Both the position numbers and the translations under genes were made by a program. From the NCBI GenBank assembly GCA_021848325.1, contig JAJZUU010000030.1:1-33587 (forward strand): a stretch of 33,587 bases of DNA, read 5' to 3'. The notes under the pieces were generated by a model. It ran no database searches, was not told the DNA's origin, and was given only the letters and a program-made list of their open reading frames with translations. Shown one piece after another: positions 17,132-26,356 of the stretch. Positions within the stretch are counted from its first letter, which is position 1. Every line of letters begins with the position of its first letter. Origin of the DNA: Pseudomonadota bacterium. Lineage in GTDB: Bacteria > Pseudomonadota > Gammaproteobacteria > Burkholderiales > JAJZUU01.

Positions 17132-17362
17132 GTGCCCTACTACGTGTACAAGATCCACCAGCATCCCATCAAGCTGCTCGAATTGGTTCAGGAGTTCGAC
17201 AGTTTCAAGCCCGCCAGCGCACACGCCAAGACCGTGCGCGCCAGCCTGACGCGGGCGGACAGCTATACCGTGAAGGTCATCCACGCCGAGAATCAATTGC
17301 AGGCCGAAGACCTGCTGAACCAGGTGCGCGAGCCGCAGCCGCGCACCGCCGAGGACTACTGA
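17132..17362 (+). CDS. small conserved-looking hypothetical protein, 76 residues
   Basis: A 76-residue protein starting at a GTG with a strong AAAGGAG site six bases upstream. It begins MPYYVYKIHQHPIKLLELVQ and continues with SFKPASAHAKTVRASLTR, DSYTVKVIHAENQLQAEDLL and an acidic tail. There is no membrane span, Cys or known motif; an alpha/beta fold with a basic middle is likely. It sits between ubiA and the Cys-rich gene, all in one direction with short gaps. The position suggests an operon with ubiA and ubiD, but no function can be assigned. Confidence 0.75.
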   Translation: MPYYVYKIHQHPIKLLELVQEFDSFKPASAHAKTVRASLTRADSYTVKVIHAENQLQAEDLLNQVREPQPRTAEDY

Positions 17363-17410
17363 CAGGCGGCTTCTATACCCGGGCGCAAGGCCCGCGGGAA
17401 AGGGGGTTAG

Positions 17411-17851
17411 ATGGACGAGGATGCCTACCAGTCGACCTACGGCACGGTCGCCCAGCTTCGCTGCCCGTTCGAAAAGGCGATCCTGTGCCGCTGCAGCGGC
17501 TGCGAGAATATCCAGCGCATCAACATCGCCGAGCGGGAGGCCGTCTCCTGCCGCTCCGCCGTCGCCCGCGAGAACTGCCATACGCTGCGGGAACTGTTCC
17601 GGGAGAAGGCCGTATTCGCCCTCAAGCTGCACGCCTCCGGGGAGGCGATCCCCCACGCCAAGGAAATCAGGCTCCAGTGCGGCGGCCTTCTGGGGCTGCA
17701 GCGGGTCCTCGCCGCCGAGTCCGGGCCCGAGGCGCCCAATGTCCACGCCCTGGTGGTGGAGGCCCAGGAGCGCTTCGGCAGCCTGCAGCATCTGCCCTAC
17801 GAGGAAATCGTGAAATCCATCGCCGCCTACGAGGGACGCCGCCGGCGTTGA
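17411..17851 (+). CDS. Cys-rich hypothetical protein, 146 residues
   Basis: A 146-residue protein with a dense N-terminal Cys cluster: C18, C26, C28, C31, C47 and C56, plus a lone C90. The arrangement CPFEKAILCRCSGCENI followed by CRSAVARENC could hold zinc or an Fe-S cluster; that is inference. The C-terminal half is helical (EIRLQCGGLLGLQRVLAAE, PYEEIVKSIAAYEGRRRR). The ATG at 17411 follows an AAAGGGGG purine run. It lies 31 bases before ubiD. I do not recognise the family. A redox or assembly role near the quinone pathway is a guess from position only. Confidence 0.8.
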   Translation: MDEDAYQSTYGTVAQLRCPFEKAILCRCSGCENIQRINIAEREAVSCRSAVARENCHTLRELFREKAVFALKLHASGEAIPHAKEIRLQCGGLLGLQRVLAAESGPEAPNVHALVVEAQERFGSLQHLPYEEIVKSIAAYEGRRRR

Positions 17852-17882
17852 CGGCCACCCTTTCACCCACGAAGATTGACCC

Positions 17883-19346
17883 ATGAAATACAAAGACCTG
17901 CGCGACTTTATCGCCCAACTGGAGAAACAGGGCGAACTCAAACGGGTGCGGGCCGAGGTCGACCCATACCTGGAAATGACCGAAATTTGCGACCGGGTGC
18001 TCAAGGCGGGCGGTCCGGCCATCCTGTTCGAAAAGCCCAAGGGACACAGCATCCCGGTGCTGGGCAACCTGTTCGGCACCCCCAGGAGGGTGGCGATGGG
18101 GATGGGGGAAGACAGCGTGGAGGCCCTGCGGGAGGTCGGCCGGCTGCTGGCCTTTCTGAAGGAGCCGGAGCCGCCGAAGGGCCTCAAGGACGCCTGGGAC
18201 AAGATGCCGGTGTTCAAGCAGGTGCTCAACATGGCGCCCAAGGATCTGGGCAGTGCGCCGTGCCAGGCGGTGGTGTGGGAGGGCGATGCGGTGGACCTGT
18301 CCCGGCTGCCGATCCAGACCTGCTGGCCGGGGGATGCCGCGCCGCTGATCACCTGGGGCCTGGTGGTCACCAAGGGGCCCCACAAGAAGCGGCAGAATCT
18401 GGGCATCTACCGCCAGCAGGTGATCGGCCGCAACAAGGTGATCATGCGCTGGCTGGCCCACCGGGGCGGCGCCCTGGACTTCCGCGACTTCTCCCGGGAA
18501 CACCCGGGCGAGCCGTTTCCGTTGGCGGTGGCCCTGGGAGCGGACCCCGCCACCATCCTGGGGGCGGTCACCCCGGTGCCGGACACCCTGAGCGAATACC
18601 AGTTCGCCGGGCTGCTGCGGGGGGCCAAGACCGAGATCGTCAAATGCGTAAGCTGCGACCTGCACGTGCCGGCCGGCGCGGAGATCGTGCTGGAGGGCCA
18701 CATCGCGCCCGATGAAACCGCGCTGGAAGGCCCCTTCGGCGACCACACCGGATACTACAACGAGCGGGAGACCTTCCCGGTGTTCACCATCAGCCACATC
18801 ACCATGCGCCGCGACCCCATCTACCACAGCACCTACACCGGCAAGCCGCCGGACGAACCCGCCGTGCTGGGGGTGGCGCTGAACGAGGTATTCGTGCCGC
18901 TGCTGCAGAAGCAATTCCCGGAGATCGCGGATTTCTACCTGCCGCCCGAGGGCTGCTCCTACCGCCTAGCGGTGGTGAGCATGAAGAAGCAGTACCCCGG
19001 CCACGCCAAGCGGGTGATGTTCGGCGTGTGGTCCTTCCTGCGCCAGTTCATGTACACCAAGTTCATCATCGTGACGGACGACGACGTCGACATCCGCTCG
19101 TGGCCCGAAGTCATCTGGGCCATGACCACCCGTGTGGACCCGGCCCGGGACACCCTGCTGGTGGAAAACACCCCCATCGACTACCTCGATTTCGCCAGCC
19201 CGGTATCCGGCCTGGGCTCCAAGATGGGCCTGGACGCCACCAACAAGTGGAAGGGGGAAACCGCGCGGGAATGGGGCACCCCCATCGCCATGGACGAGGC
19301 GGTGAAGCGGCGGGTGGACGCGATGTGGCGGGAATTGGGGCTTTAG
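17883..19346 (+). CDS. ubiD: UbiD-family prenylated-FMN decarboxylase
   Basis: A 487-residue UbiD. The enzyme removes the carboxyl group from 3-polyprenyl-4-hydroxybenzoate in ubiquinone synthesis, using prenylated FMN made by UbiX. The start [20 protein letters not shown] is the family N-terminus. Conserved stretches include [50 protein letters not shown], the [20 protein letters not shown] block and [20 protein letters not shown]. Length matches E. coli UbiD (497). ubiX is not in the window. The following phosphoribosyltransferase gene starts one base after its stop. Confidence 0.95.
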   Translation: MKYKDLRDFIAQLEKQGELKRVRAEVDPYLEMTEICDRVLKAGGPAILFEKPKGHSIPVLGNLFGTPRRVAMGMGEDSVEALREVGRLLAFLKEPEPPKGLKDAWDKMPVFKQVLNMAPKDLGSAPCQAVVWEGDAVDLSRLPIQTCWPGDAAPLITWGLVVTKGPHKKRQNLGIYRQQVIGRNKVIMRWLAHRGGALDFRDFSREHPGEPFPLAVALGADPATILGAVTPVPDTLSEYQFAGLLRGAKTEIVKCVSCDLHVPAGAEIVLEGHIAPDETALEGPFGDHTGYYNERETFPVFTISHITMRRDPIYHSTYTGKPPDEPAVLGVALNEVFVPLLQKQFPEIADFYLPPEGCSYRLAVVSMKKQYPGHAKRVMFGVWSFLRQFMYTKFIIVTDDDVDIRSWPEVIWAMTTRVDPARDTLLVENTPIDYLDFASPVSGLGSKMGLDATNKWKGETAREWGTPIAMDEAVKRRVDAMWRELGL

Positions 19347-19347
19347 G

Positions 19348-19923
19348 TTGGACAAACCCGCGGGCGAGCGCTTCTGCCTCTACGACACCCCGCAGCTCGA
19401 CGCCGTGCTCGACCACATGGCGTGGCAGGCGGCCGGAGCGCTGACCGGGCGCGAGCAGGTGATGGTGGTCGGTATCCTGCGCCGCGGCGCGCCGCTGGCG
19501 GATATGCTGCACCGGCGGCTGGCGCGGGATTTCCGGATTCCCAACCTGAGTCGGCTCGACCTGCAGATCAAGCGCTATGCCGACGACCTCACCCTGCTGC
19601 ACCCGGAAACCCGACTGACCGAGACCGCGGCTCAGGCGAGCCTGAACCTTTCCGACAAGACCCTGCTGGTGGTGGACGACGTGATGTACAAGGGCCACTC
19701 CATGCTGCGCGCGGTGGAGTACCTCGCCGGCAAGCAGGCGGCGGAAATCCGCACCGTGGTGCTGGTGGACCGGGGAGCGGCCAAGCTGCCGGTGCGCACC
19801 GACATCGTCGGGGTGCGGCTGGACGTGGCGCCGATCGACATCATCGAATGCAACGTGCCGCCCTACGAGGAAGCGTTCAAGATCGAAGTGCTGCGGCCGA
19901 GCGGGCGCGGCCAGCGGGTGTAA
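19348..19923 (+). CDS. PyrR-like phosphoribosyltransferase
   Basis: A 191-residue type I phosphoribosyltransferase. The PRPP loop is VVDDVMYKGHS (108-118), and the N-terminal VVGILRRGAPLADML is the substrate-side loop. The overall layout (ILRRGAPLAD, LDLQIKRYADDL, VLVDRGAAKLPVRTDIVG) is closest to PyrR/uracil phosphoribosyltransferases. In PyrR the usual loop is VDDVLYTGRT; here Lys-Gly-His replaces Thr-Gly-Arg, so activity or specificity may differ. The start is a TTG right after the ubiD stop with GGGG as ribosome site, implying coupled translation. No pyr genes are nearby. Whether it binds RNA or is only an enzyme is open. Confidence 0.8.
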   Translation: MDKPAGERFCLYDTPQLDAVLDHMAWQAAGALTGREQVMVVGILRRGAPLADMLHRRLARDFRIPNLSRLDLQIKRYADDLTLLHPETRLTETAAQASLNLSDKTLLVVDDVMYKGHSMLRAVEYLAGKQAAEIRTVVLVDRGAAKLPVRTDIVGVRLDVAPIDIIECNVPPYEEAFKIEVLRPSGRGQRV

Positions 19924-19935
19924 CAAATTGTTACA
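19917..19935. repeat. inverted repeat at the phosphoribosyltransferase stop codon
   Basis: GTGTAAC-aaatt-GTTACAC forms a perfect 7-bp stem that includes the stop codon TAA. No U-run follows, so it is not a clear intrinsic terminator, but it could protect the 3' end of the ubi-region transcript. Confidence 0.45.
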
Positions 19936-20004
19936 CGCTATTCCTTCAGGCTGTGGCCGTGCAGGCGTGGCTAGTGGTTGATCTCTCGAAAAATAAAACA
20001 CATA

Positions 20005-20050
20005 AGGGCACCTCTATAAATCACTATTTCCGCTCCACTCAGGCAGTAAC
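20005..20050 (+). mobile_element. solitary end of a TTAAGGGCACCTC-type element
   Basis: TAAGGGCACCTCTATAAATC begins near 20004 and matches the left end of the element at 14493-14628, followed by ACTATTTCCGC, a degraded version of its ATTCCCGC core. No right end is seen before dacB ends at 20083. It is probably a decayed or truncated copy. Confidence 0.45.
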
Positions 20051-20082
20051 CAGGTTTCAAAGCGAGGATGTGGCAGCCGCCT

Positions 20083-21537
20083 TCACGGCCGCCCAAACAC
20101 CCACTCCAGCAGCGCGTCCTGCGCCGCCTTGCCGGCCGCGGCATCGGGGTGGTTGATCATGCACACCACCACCATGCGCCGGCCCTTCCTGTCGAACACG
20201 TAGCCCGCCAGGGTCTTTACCCCTTCCAGGGTGCCGGTCTTGATGTGGGCGTGGCCGGCCACCGGCTGGTCCTTCAGCCGCTTTTTCATGGTCCCGTCCA
20301 CCGAGGCGATGGGCAGGGAGGACTCCAGTTCCGAGAACACCGGGCTGCGGTAGGCGGCCAGCAGCAGCGCCCCCAGGTGGCGCGGGCTGATGCGCGCGTT
20401 GCGGGACAGGCCCGAGCCGTTTCCCAGCGCCAGTTCCGGGAAATCCAGCCCCTTCGCGGCGAGCCAGGCGCGGATCGCCTCGGCCGCCTTGTCCACGGTC
20501 CCCGGGGGGCCGCCTTGCTCGGCGCCGATGGTCAGGAACAGTTGGCGCGCCATCACGTTGTTGCTGAACTTGTTGATGTCGCGCACGATGTCGGCCAGGG
20601 GCGGCGACTGGAAGGTTTCAAGCAGCCGCGCGGACGGGGGGACGGGGCCCGAACGGTAGCCGCCTTTGATCGCCCCCCCCAGCTCCGACCACAACTGCTT
20701 GAAGACGCCGTAGACGTAAGCGCCGTTGCCCAGCAGACTCAGATAGAGGTCCTGCTCGCCGCAGGCGGCCGGATAATGCCCCTTGAGGTCCAATTCGGCC
20801 CCGCCTGGCCGGCTTCTGACCTCCATCCCCAGGGCCGAGCGCCAATCCCCGCACGATCCCTCGACCGGCCGCAGGCCGTCCGTCAGGCGCAGCCCCTGGG
20901 GGACGGGATCGGCCACCACCCGCACGTTGCCCGCGTCTTGCGGCAGGAAGCGCAGGCGGACCGCGTTGAAATTCACCAGCAGGGCGCGGGGTACGGCGTT
21001 GTAAGGACGGTAGGGCCGGTTGTCGAAGGCGCCCGGATCGCCGTTGGCCGGGGCGAAGAAACTTTCGTCCAGCACCAGGTCGCCTCGTATCTCCCGCAGG
21101 CCCTGCTGGCGCAGGCCGCGCAACAACAGCCAAAACCGCTCCAGGGTCAGGTCGGGATCGCCGTAGCCCTTCACGATCAGGTCGCCGTCCAGCACGCCGC
21201 CGGACAGGGGGCCGTCGACGTAGACCTCCGTTTTCCAGCGGTACGCTGGCCCGAGCAGTTCCAGCGCCCCGTAGGTGGTCAGGAGCTTCATGGTGGAAGC
21301 GGGACTCATCGCCCGCCCGGCATTGTAGGCCAGCACCGGCCCACCCTTTGATACATCCTGCACCAGGATCCCGACGGAGGAGACCGGCAAATGCGCGCCT
21401 TTGAGCGCGGCACGCACCGCCAGCGGCAGGCGCTGCTGCGCCCCGAGCCCGACCCGGGCAAAGCCCAGGACCAGCACGGCCGCGAACAGCAAAAGCAAAG
21501 ACAGCCGCGACATCCGCATAAAGGGATTCCGGCTCAT
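20083..21537 (-). CDS. dacB: D-alanyl-D-alanine carboxypeptidase/endopeptidase (PBP4)
   Basis: A 484-residue exported peptidase of family S13, which trims and cuts peptidoglycan cross-links in the periplasm. The signal peptide covers about residues 1-33 (LSLLLLFAAVLVLGFARVGLGA). The penicillin-binding triad is complete: SxxK is S81-T-M-K84 in SPASTMKLLTT, SxN is in INKFSNNVMARQL, and KTG is in HIKTGTLEGVKTLAGY. Length agrees with E. coli DacB (477). The start ATG at 21537 lies nine bases after the stop of the sugar epimerase gene, so it is the third gene of that minus-strand unit. Alternative ATGs lie six and eight codons downstream. Confidence 0.94.
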   Translation of the reverse strand: MSRNPFMRMSRLSLLLLFAAVLVLGFARVGLGAQQRLPLAVRAALKGAHLPVSSVGILVQDVSKGGPVLAYNAGRAMSPASTMKLLTTYGALELLGPAYRWKTEVYVDGPLSGGVLDGDLIVKGYGDPDLTLERFWLLLRGLRQQGLREIRGDLVLDESFFAPANGDPGAFDNRPYRPYNAVPRALLVNFNAVRLRFLPQDAGNVRVVADPVPQGLRLTDGLRPVEGSCGDWRSALGMEVRSRPGGAELDLKGHYPAACGEQDLYLSLLGNGAYVYGVFKQLWSELGGAIKGGYRSGPVPPSARLLETFQSPPLADIVRDINKFSNNVMARQLFLTIGAEQGGPPGTVDKAAEAIRAWLAAKGLDFPELALGNGSGLSRNARISPRHLGALLLAAYRSPVFSELESSLPIASVDGTMKKRLKDQPVAGHAHIKTGTLEGVKTLAGYVFDRKGRRMVVVCMINHPDAAAGKAAQDALLEWVFGRP

Positions 21538-21546
21538 CCGGCCGGG

Positions 21547-22581
21547 CTAGCGCGCAGCCAGGTCTTCGACATACCAGTCCATCGCCGCCTCCAGTCCTTC
21601 GGCGATGCGGTGGCTGGGGCGGTAGCCCAGCAGCGTCCGGGCCTTGGAGATGTCGGCCAGGGAATGGCGCACGTCGCCGGCGCGGAAATCCCGGTACACC
21701 GGGCAGGCGTCTTGCAGATGGGGGAACTGCTTGGCCAGTGGGGCGCGGATCGCCTCGAACAACTGGTTCAGGGTGGTACGCTCGCCCACGGCGATGTTGT
21801 ACACCTGGTCGACCGCATCGGGGCTTTCGGCGGTCGCCGCCAGCAGGTTCGCCTGCACCGCGTTGTCGACGTAGCAGAAGTCGCGGCTGGTCTCGCCGTC
21901 GCCGTTGACGTAGACCGGCTGGTTCTTGACCATGGCGGCGATCCATTTGGGAATCACCGCCGCGTACGCCCCTTCCGGGTCCTGGCGCGGACCGAAGATG
22001 TTGAAGTAGCGCAGGCCGACGGACTTGAAGCCGTAGCAGCGGGCGAACACCTCGCTGTACAGCTCGTTCACGTACTTGGTGACGGCATAGGGGGAAAGGG
22101 GCTTGCCGATCACGTCCTCCATCTTGGGCAGACCGGGGTGGTCGCCGTAGGTGGAGCTGGAAGCGGCGTACACGAAGCGCCGCACCCCGGCGTCCCGGGC
22201 GGCCAGCAGCGTGTTGAGGAAGCCGGTGATGTTGCTTTGGTTGGTGAGCAGCGGGTCCTCGATGGAGCGCGGTACCGAACCCAGGGCCGCCTGGTGCAGC
22301 ACGTAGTCCACCCCGGCCGTCGCCTCGCGGCAACGATCCAGGTCGGCGATATCCCCCTCGACCAGGCGAAAATTGTCCCATTGCCGGGGGCCCACCAGTT
22401 CCCTCACCTGATCCAGGTTATGGCGATGGCCGGTGGAGAAGTTGTCCAGCCCCACTACCGCCTGGCCCAGCCTGAGCAGGGTCTCCAGCAGGTTGGAGCC
22501 GATGAAGCCGGCCACACCGGTGACCAGCCAGGTATGGCGCTGCCCCTTGAGCCGTTCCGTGAGTGCCTGATAACCAGTCAT
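21547..22581 (-). CDS. tviC: UDP-N-acetylglucosamine 4-epimerase, WbpP/TviC-like
   Basis: A 344-residue extended SDR epimerase. It closely follows Pseudomonas WbpP, which interconverts UDP-GlcNAc and UDP-GalNAc (or the acids) at C4. The NAD site is GVAGFIG (22-28), the active-site pieces are [16 protein letters not shown] and [13 protein letters not shown], and WbpP-type segments are [25 protein letters not shown] and [12 protein letters not shown]. The start ATG is 13 bases after the dehydrogenase stop. Paired with that gene it would supply a GalNAcA-type sugar nucleotide for a surface polysaccharide. No glycosyltransferases are in view. Confidence 0.92.
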   Translation of the reverse strand: MTGYQALTERLKGQRHTWLVTGVAGFIGSNLLETLLRLGQAVVGLDNFSTGHRHNLDQVRELVGPRQWDNFRLVEGDIADLDRCREATAGVDYVLHQAALGSVPRSIEDPLLTNQSNITGFLNTLLAARDAGVRRFVYAASSSTYGDHPGLPKMEDVIGKPLSPYAVTKYVNELYSEVFARCYGFKSVGLRYFNIFGPRQDPEGAYAAVIPKWIAAMVKNQPVYVNGDGETSRDFCYVDNAVQANLLAATAESPDAVDQVYNIAVGERTTLNQLFEAIRAPLAKQFPHLQDACPVYRDFRAGDVRHSLADISKARTLLGYRPSHRIAEGLEAAMDWYVEDLAAR

Positions 22582-22594
22582 CCCGCCCCCGCCG

Positions 22595-23875
<1,281 letters not shown>

Positions 23876-24062
23876 GCTCCCTCCCTGCGTTTGATTGATT
23901 GGCGCCCCGGCCGAGCGGATGGCCCGCAGCATCTGTGCTATACAGAATTGTAGTCGATCTGCCGGCTTGGAGATAGATCGGTGCCGCCGGAACACAGTCA
24001 CCGGGAATCGGGCACGGTGCGGCCGCGCATCACGTCAAGACCTGAGTTCACGAAAGGGGACC

Positions 24063-24878
24063 ATGCTGTTAGACACCGCCGCTCGCACCGGCCATCATGG
24101 CCGCAGATGGGCCTTCCCGGCGCTGCTCGGGGTCTCCTTGTTTTCCGGATGGCTGCTTTGCCGCGGCGCCGCCGCCGATCTGCCGAACACCATTGCACGG
24201 GTCAAGCCGTCCGTGGTCGCGGTGGGCACCGTGGAGCCGACCCGCGCGCCTCAGGCCAGCTACATGGGGACGGGGTTCGCCGTCGGGGACGGCTCCCTGG
24301 TGGTAACCAACGCCCATGTGGTTCCGCCCATCCTGGACAGCGAGCATAGGGAATTTCTCGCCGTGTTCTCGGGCACCGGCAAAGCGGCCCGGATGCACCC
24401 TGCCACCCCGGTGGCCACCGACCTGGAGCACGACTTGACGTTGCTCAGGATCGGCGGAAAACCGCTGCCGCCTCTAACCCTGGGCGATTCCGGCAGCGTA
24501 CGGGAAGGGGATTCGGCGGCCTTTACCGGCTTTCCCATCGGCATGGTGCTGGGCCTTTATCCGGTAACCCAGCACGCCATTGTCTCCTCCATCACCCCGA
24601 TCGCCATTCCGGTCCATTCCACTCAGGAACTGAATTCCAACATGGTCAGGCGCCTGCAGACCCCGTTCTCCGTCTTCCAACTGGACGCCATCGCCTATCC
24701 GGGCAACAGCGGCAGCCCTTTGTTCGACCCGGAAAGCGGCAAGGTGATCGGTGTCATCAACGCGGTATTCGTCAAGGGCACGAAGGAGAACGCCCTGTCC
24801 CAGCCCACCGGCATTTCCTACGCCATCCCCGGCAACTACGTCCGTGCCCTGCTGCGGCGCGCCGGGCAGACACGCTAA
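24063..24878 (+). CDS. exported trypsin-like serine protease (S1C)
   Basis: A 271-residue protease with a signal or anchor segment at about 17-38 (FPALLGVSLFSGWLLCRGAAA). The catalytic triad is His85 (VTNAHVV), Asp124 (LEHDLTLLRI) and Ser216 (GNSGSPLF). There is no PDZ domain, so it is shorter than DegP/DegS. The ATG at 24063 has AAAGGGG before it. It is transcribed away from tviB, and the shared 187-base gap probably holds both promoters. A role in envelope quality control or in processing surface proteins is plausible; substrates are unknown. Its 3' end converges on the beta-CASP gene with a 19-base gap. Confidence 0.9.
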   Translation: MLLDTAARTGHHGRRWAFPALLGVSLFSGWLLCRGAAADLPNTIARVKPSVVAVGTVEPTRAPQASYMGTGFAVGDGSLVVTNAHVVPPILDSEHREFLAVFSGTGKAARMHPATPVATDLEHDLTLLRIGGKPLPPLTLGDSGSVREGDSAAFTGFPIGMVLGLYPVTQHAIVSSITPIAIPVHSTQELNSNMVRRLQTPFSVFQLDAIAYPGNSGSPLFDPESGKVIGVINAVFVKGTKENALSQPTGISYAIPGNYVRALLRRAGQTR

Positions 24879-24897
24879 ACCCGCGGCCGGCGCGCTC

Positions 24898-26305
24898 CTA
24901 TATCTCCCAGGTCTGGTGCAGCCGGGGCACCGCCACCTCCCAGCCCAGGCGTTCGCGCACCAGGTCGGCAAAGCCCAGGGCGACGTCTTCCTCCCCGTGA
25001 ACCACAAAGGTTTGCCGCGGCGGCCGGCGAAAGCGGCCCAGCCACGCCATCAGCGCGCCCTGGTCGGCGTGGGCGGACAGCCCGCCGATGGTGTAGATAT
25101 CGGCCCGCACCGGGATCTGCTCCTTGAAGATGCGCACCACCCTGGCGCCGTCCACCAGCCTGCGGCCGAGGTGTGCCGCCGGCCTGAAATCCGGTGATGA
25201 CGATGGTGCACTCCTTCCGTCCCAGGTTGTAGCGCAGATGGTGCTTGATGCGTCCGGCCTCGCACATGCCGCTGGCCGAGATGATGATGGCCCCGCTCTT
25301 GATGTCGTTGATGGCCATGGAGTCCTCCACATCCTCGGTAAACCGGATGCGCGGATATCCGCCATTGTTCCGGTTCCGGTCCAGCAGCGCGCGGGATTCG
25401 GCATCCACGATCTCCCGGTGCTTCACGGTGAGCTCGGTGGCGCTGGTGGCCATGGGCGAATCCACATAGATGTCCAGGTCTTTCTCGATTCTCCCCTGCC
25501 GCATCAATTCTGTCAGCAAATAGAGGATGTCCTGGGTGCGGCCGACCGCAAAGGCAGGCACGATGACGTTGCCGCCTTTGCGCCGGACGGTGTCATTGAC
25601 CGCGAATGCCAGCTCCGACAGGGTATCCTCCATGCTCTTGTGCATGCGGTTGCCGTAGGTGGATTCCACCAGGAGGAGATCGGCCTCCGCGATGGCGACC
25701 GGGTCGCGGACGATGGGGTGACCCGGCTGGCCGAGGTCGCCGGAAAACACCAGTTTCCGGCTGCGGCCGCCCTCGCTCACCCAGACCTCGATGACGGCGG
25801 AACCCAGGATGTGGCCCGCATCGCGGAAACGGCAGCGCACCGTCCGATGGGGCCGGACCTCCTCGTCGTATTCCGCCGGCCGCAGCCGCTTGAGGCTGGA
25901 TTGGGCCTGGGCGACGGTGTAGAGGGGCGCGGTCTCGCGCCTGACCTTGGCGCCCCTGGCGCGCCGCTGGTAGTTGGCCCACTCCGCTTCCTTCTCCTGG
26001 ATGTGGGCGCTGTCCGGCAGCATCACGTGGAGCAGGTCCGCGGTGGCGGGAGTCGTGTACACCGGGCCGCGGAAGCCGAGGGCGACGAAACGGGGCAGCA
26101 GGCCGGAATGGTCGATGTGGGCGTGGGTCAGCAGGACGAAATCCACCCGCCGGCAATCGAAATCGAACGCCTGCCGGTTCTTGCCGTCCGCCTCGCGCCC
26201 GCCCTGGAACATCCCGCAGTCCACCAGGAAGCGCACGGCATCGGTCTCCACGAAATAGCAGGAGCCGGTCACCTCCCGTGCCGCCCCCAGGAAAGTGAGC
26301 TGCAT
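24898..26305 (-). pseudogene. beta-CASP metallo-beta-lactamase RNase, frameshifted
   Basis: The N-terminal 380 or so residues are a full beta-CASP nuclease: THAHIDHSG (H61, H63, D65, H66), DAGHILGS, FSGDLG, IYVDSPMA and SASGMCEAGRIKHHL. This family (Ysh1/CPSF-like, found in bacteria) cuts or trims RNA. Near 25170 the frame shifts: after ITGFQAGGT the next frame carries the proper continuation, LGRRLVDGARVVRIFKEQIP, then TIGGLSAHADQGALMAWLGR and VHGEEDVALGFADLVRERLG, ending at 24898. One extra G in the run at 25168-25171 explains this. Without it the protein would be 468 residues, the normal length. It may be a sequencing error, a real mutation or a recoding site. As written, the product loses the C-terminal His motif (GGLSAHAD). 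Confidence 0.88.
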
Positions 26306-26356
26306 ATTCGCCTTTTTTGTTTGGCCGGCCGTTGCGGCCCTGCCCGCCCGGCCGCC

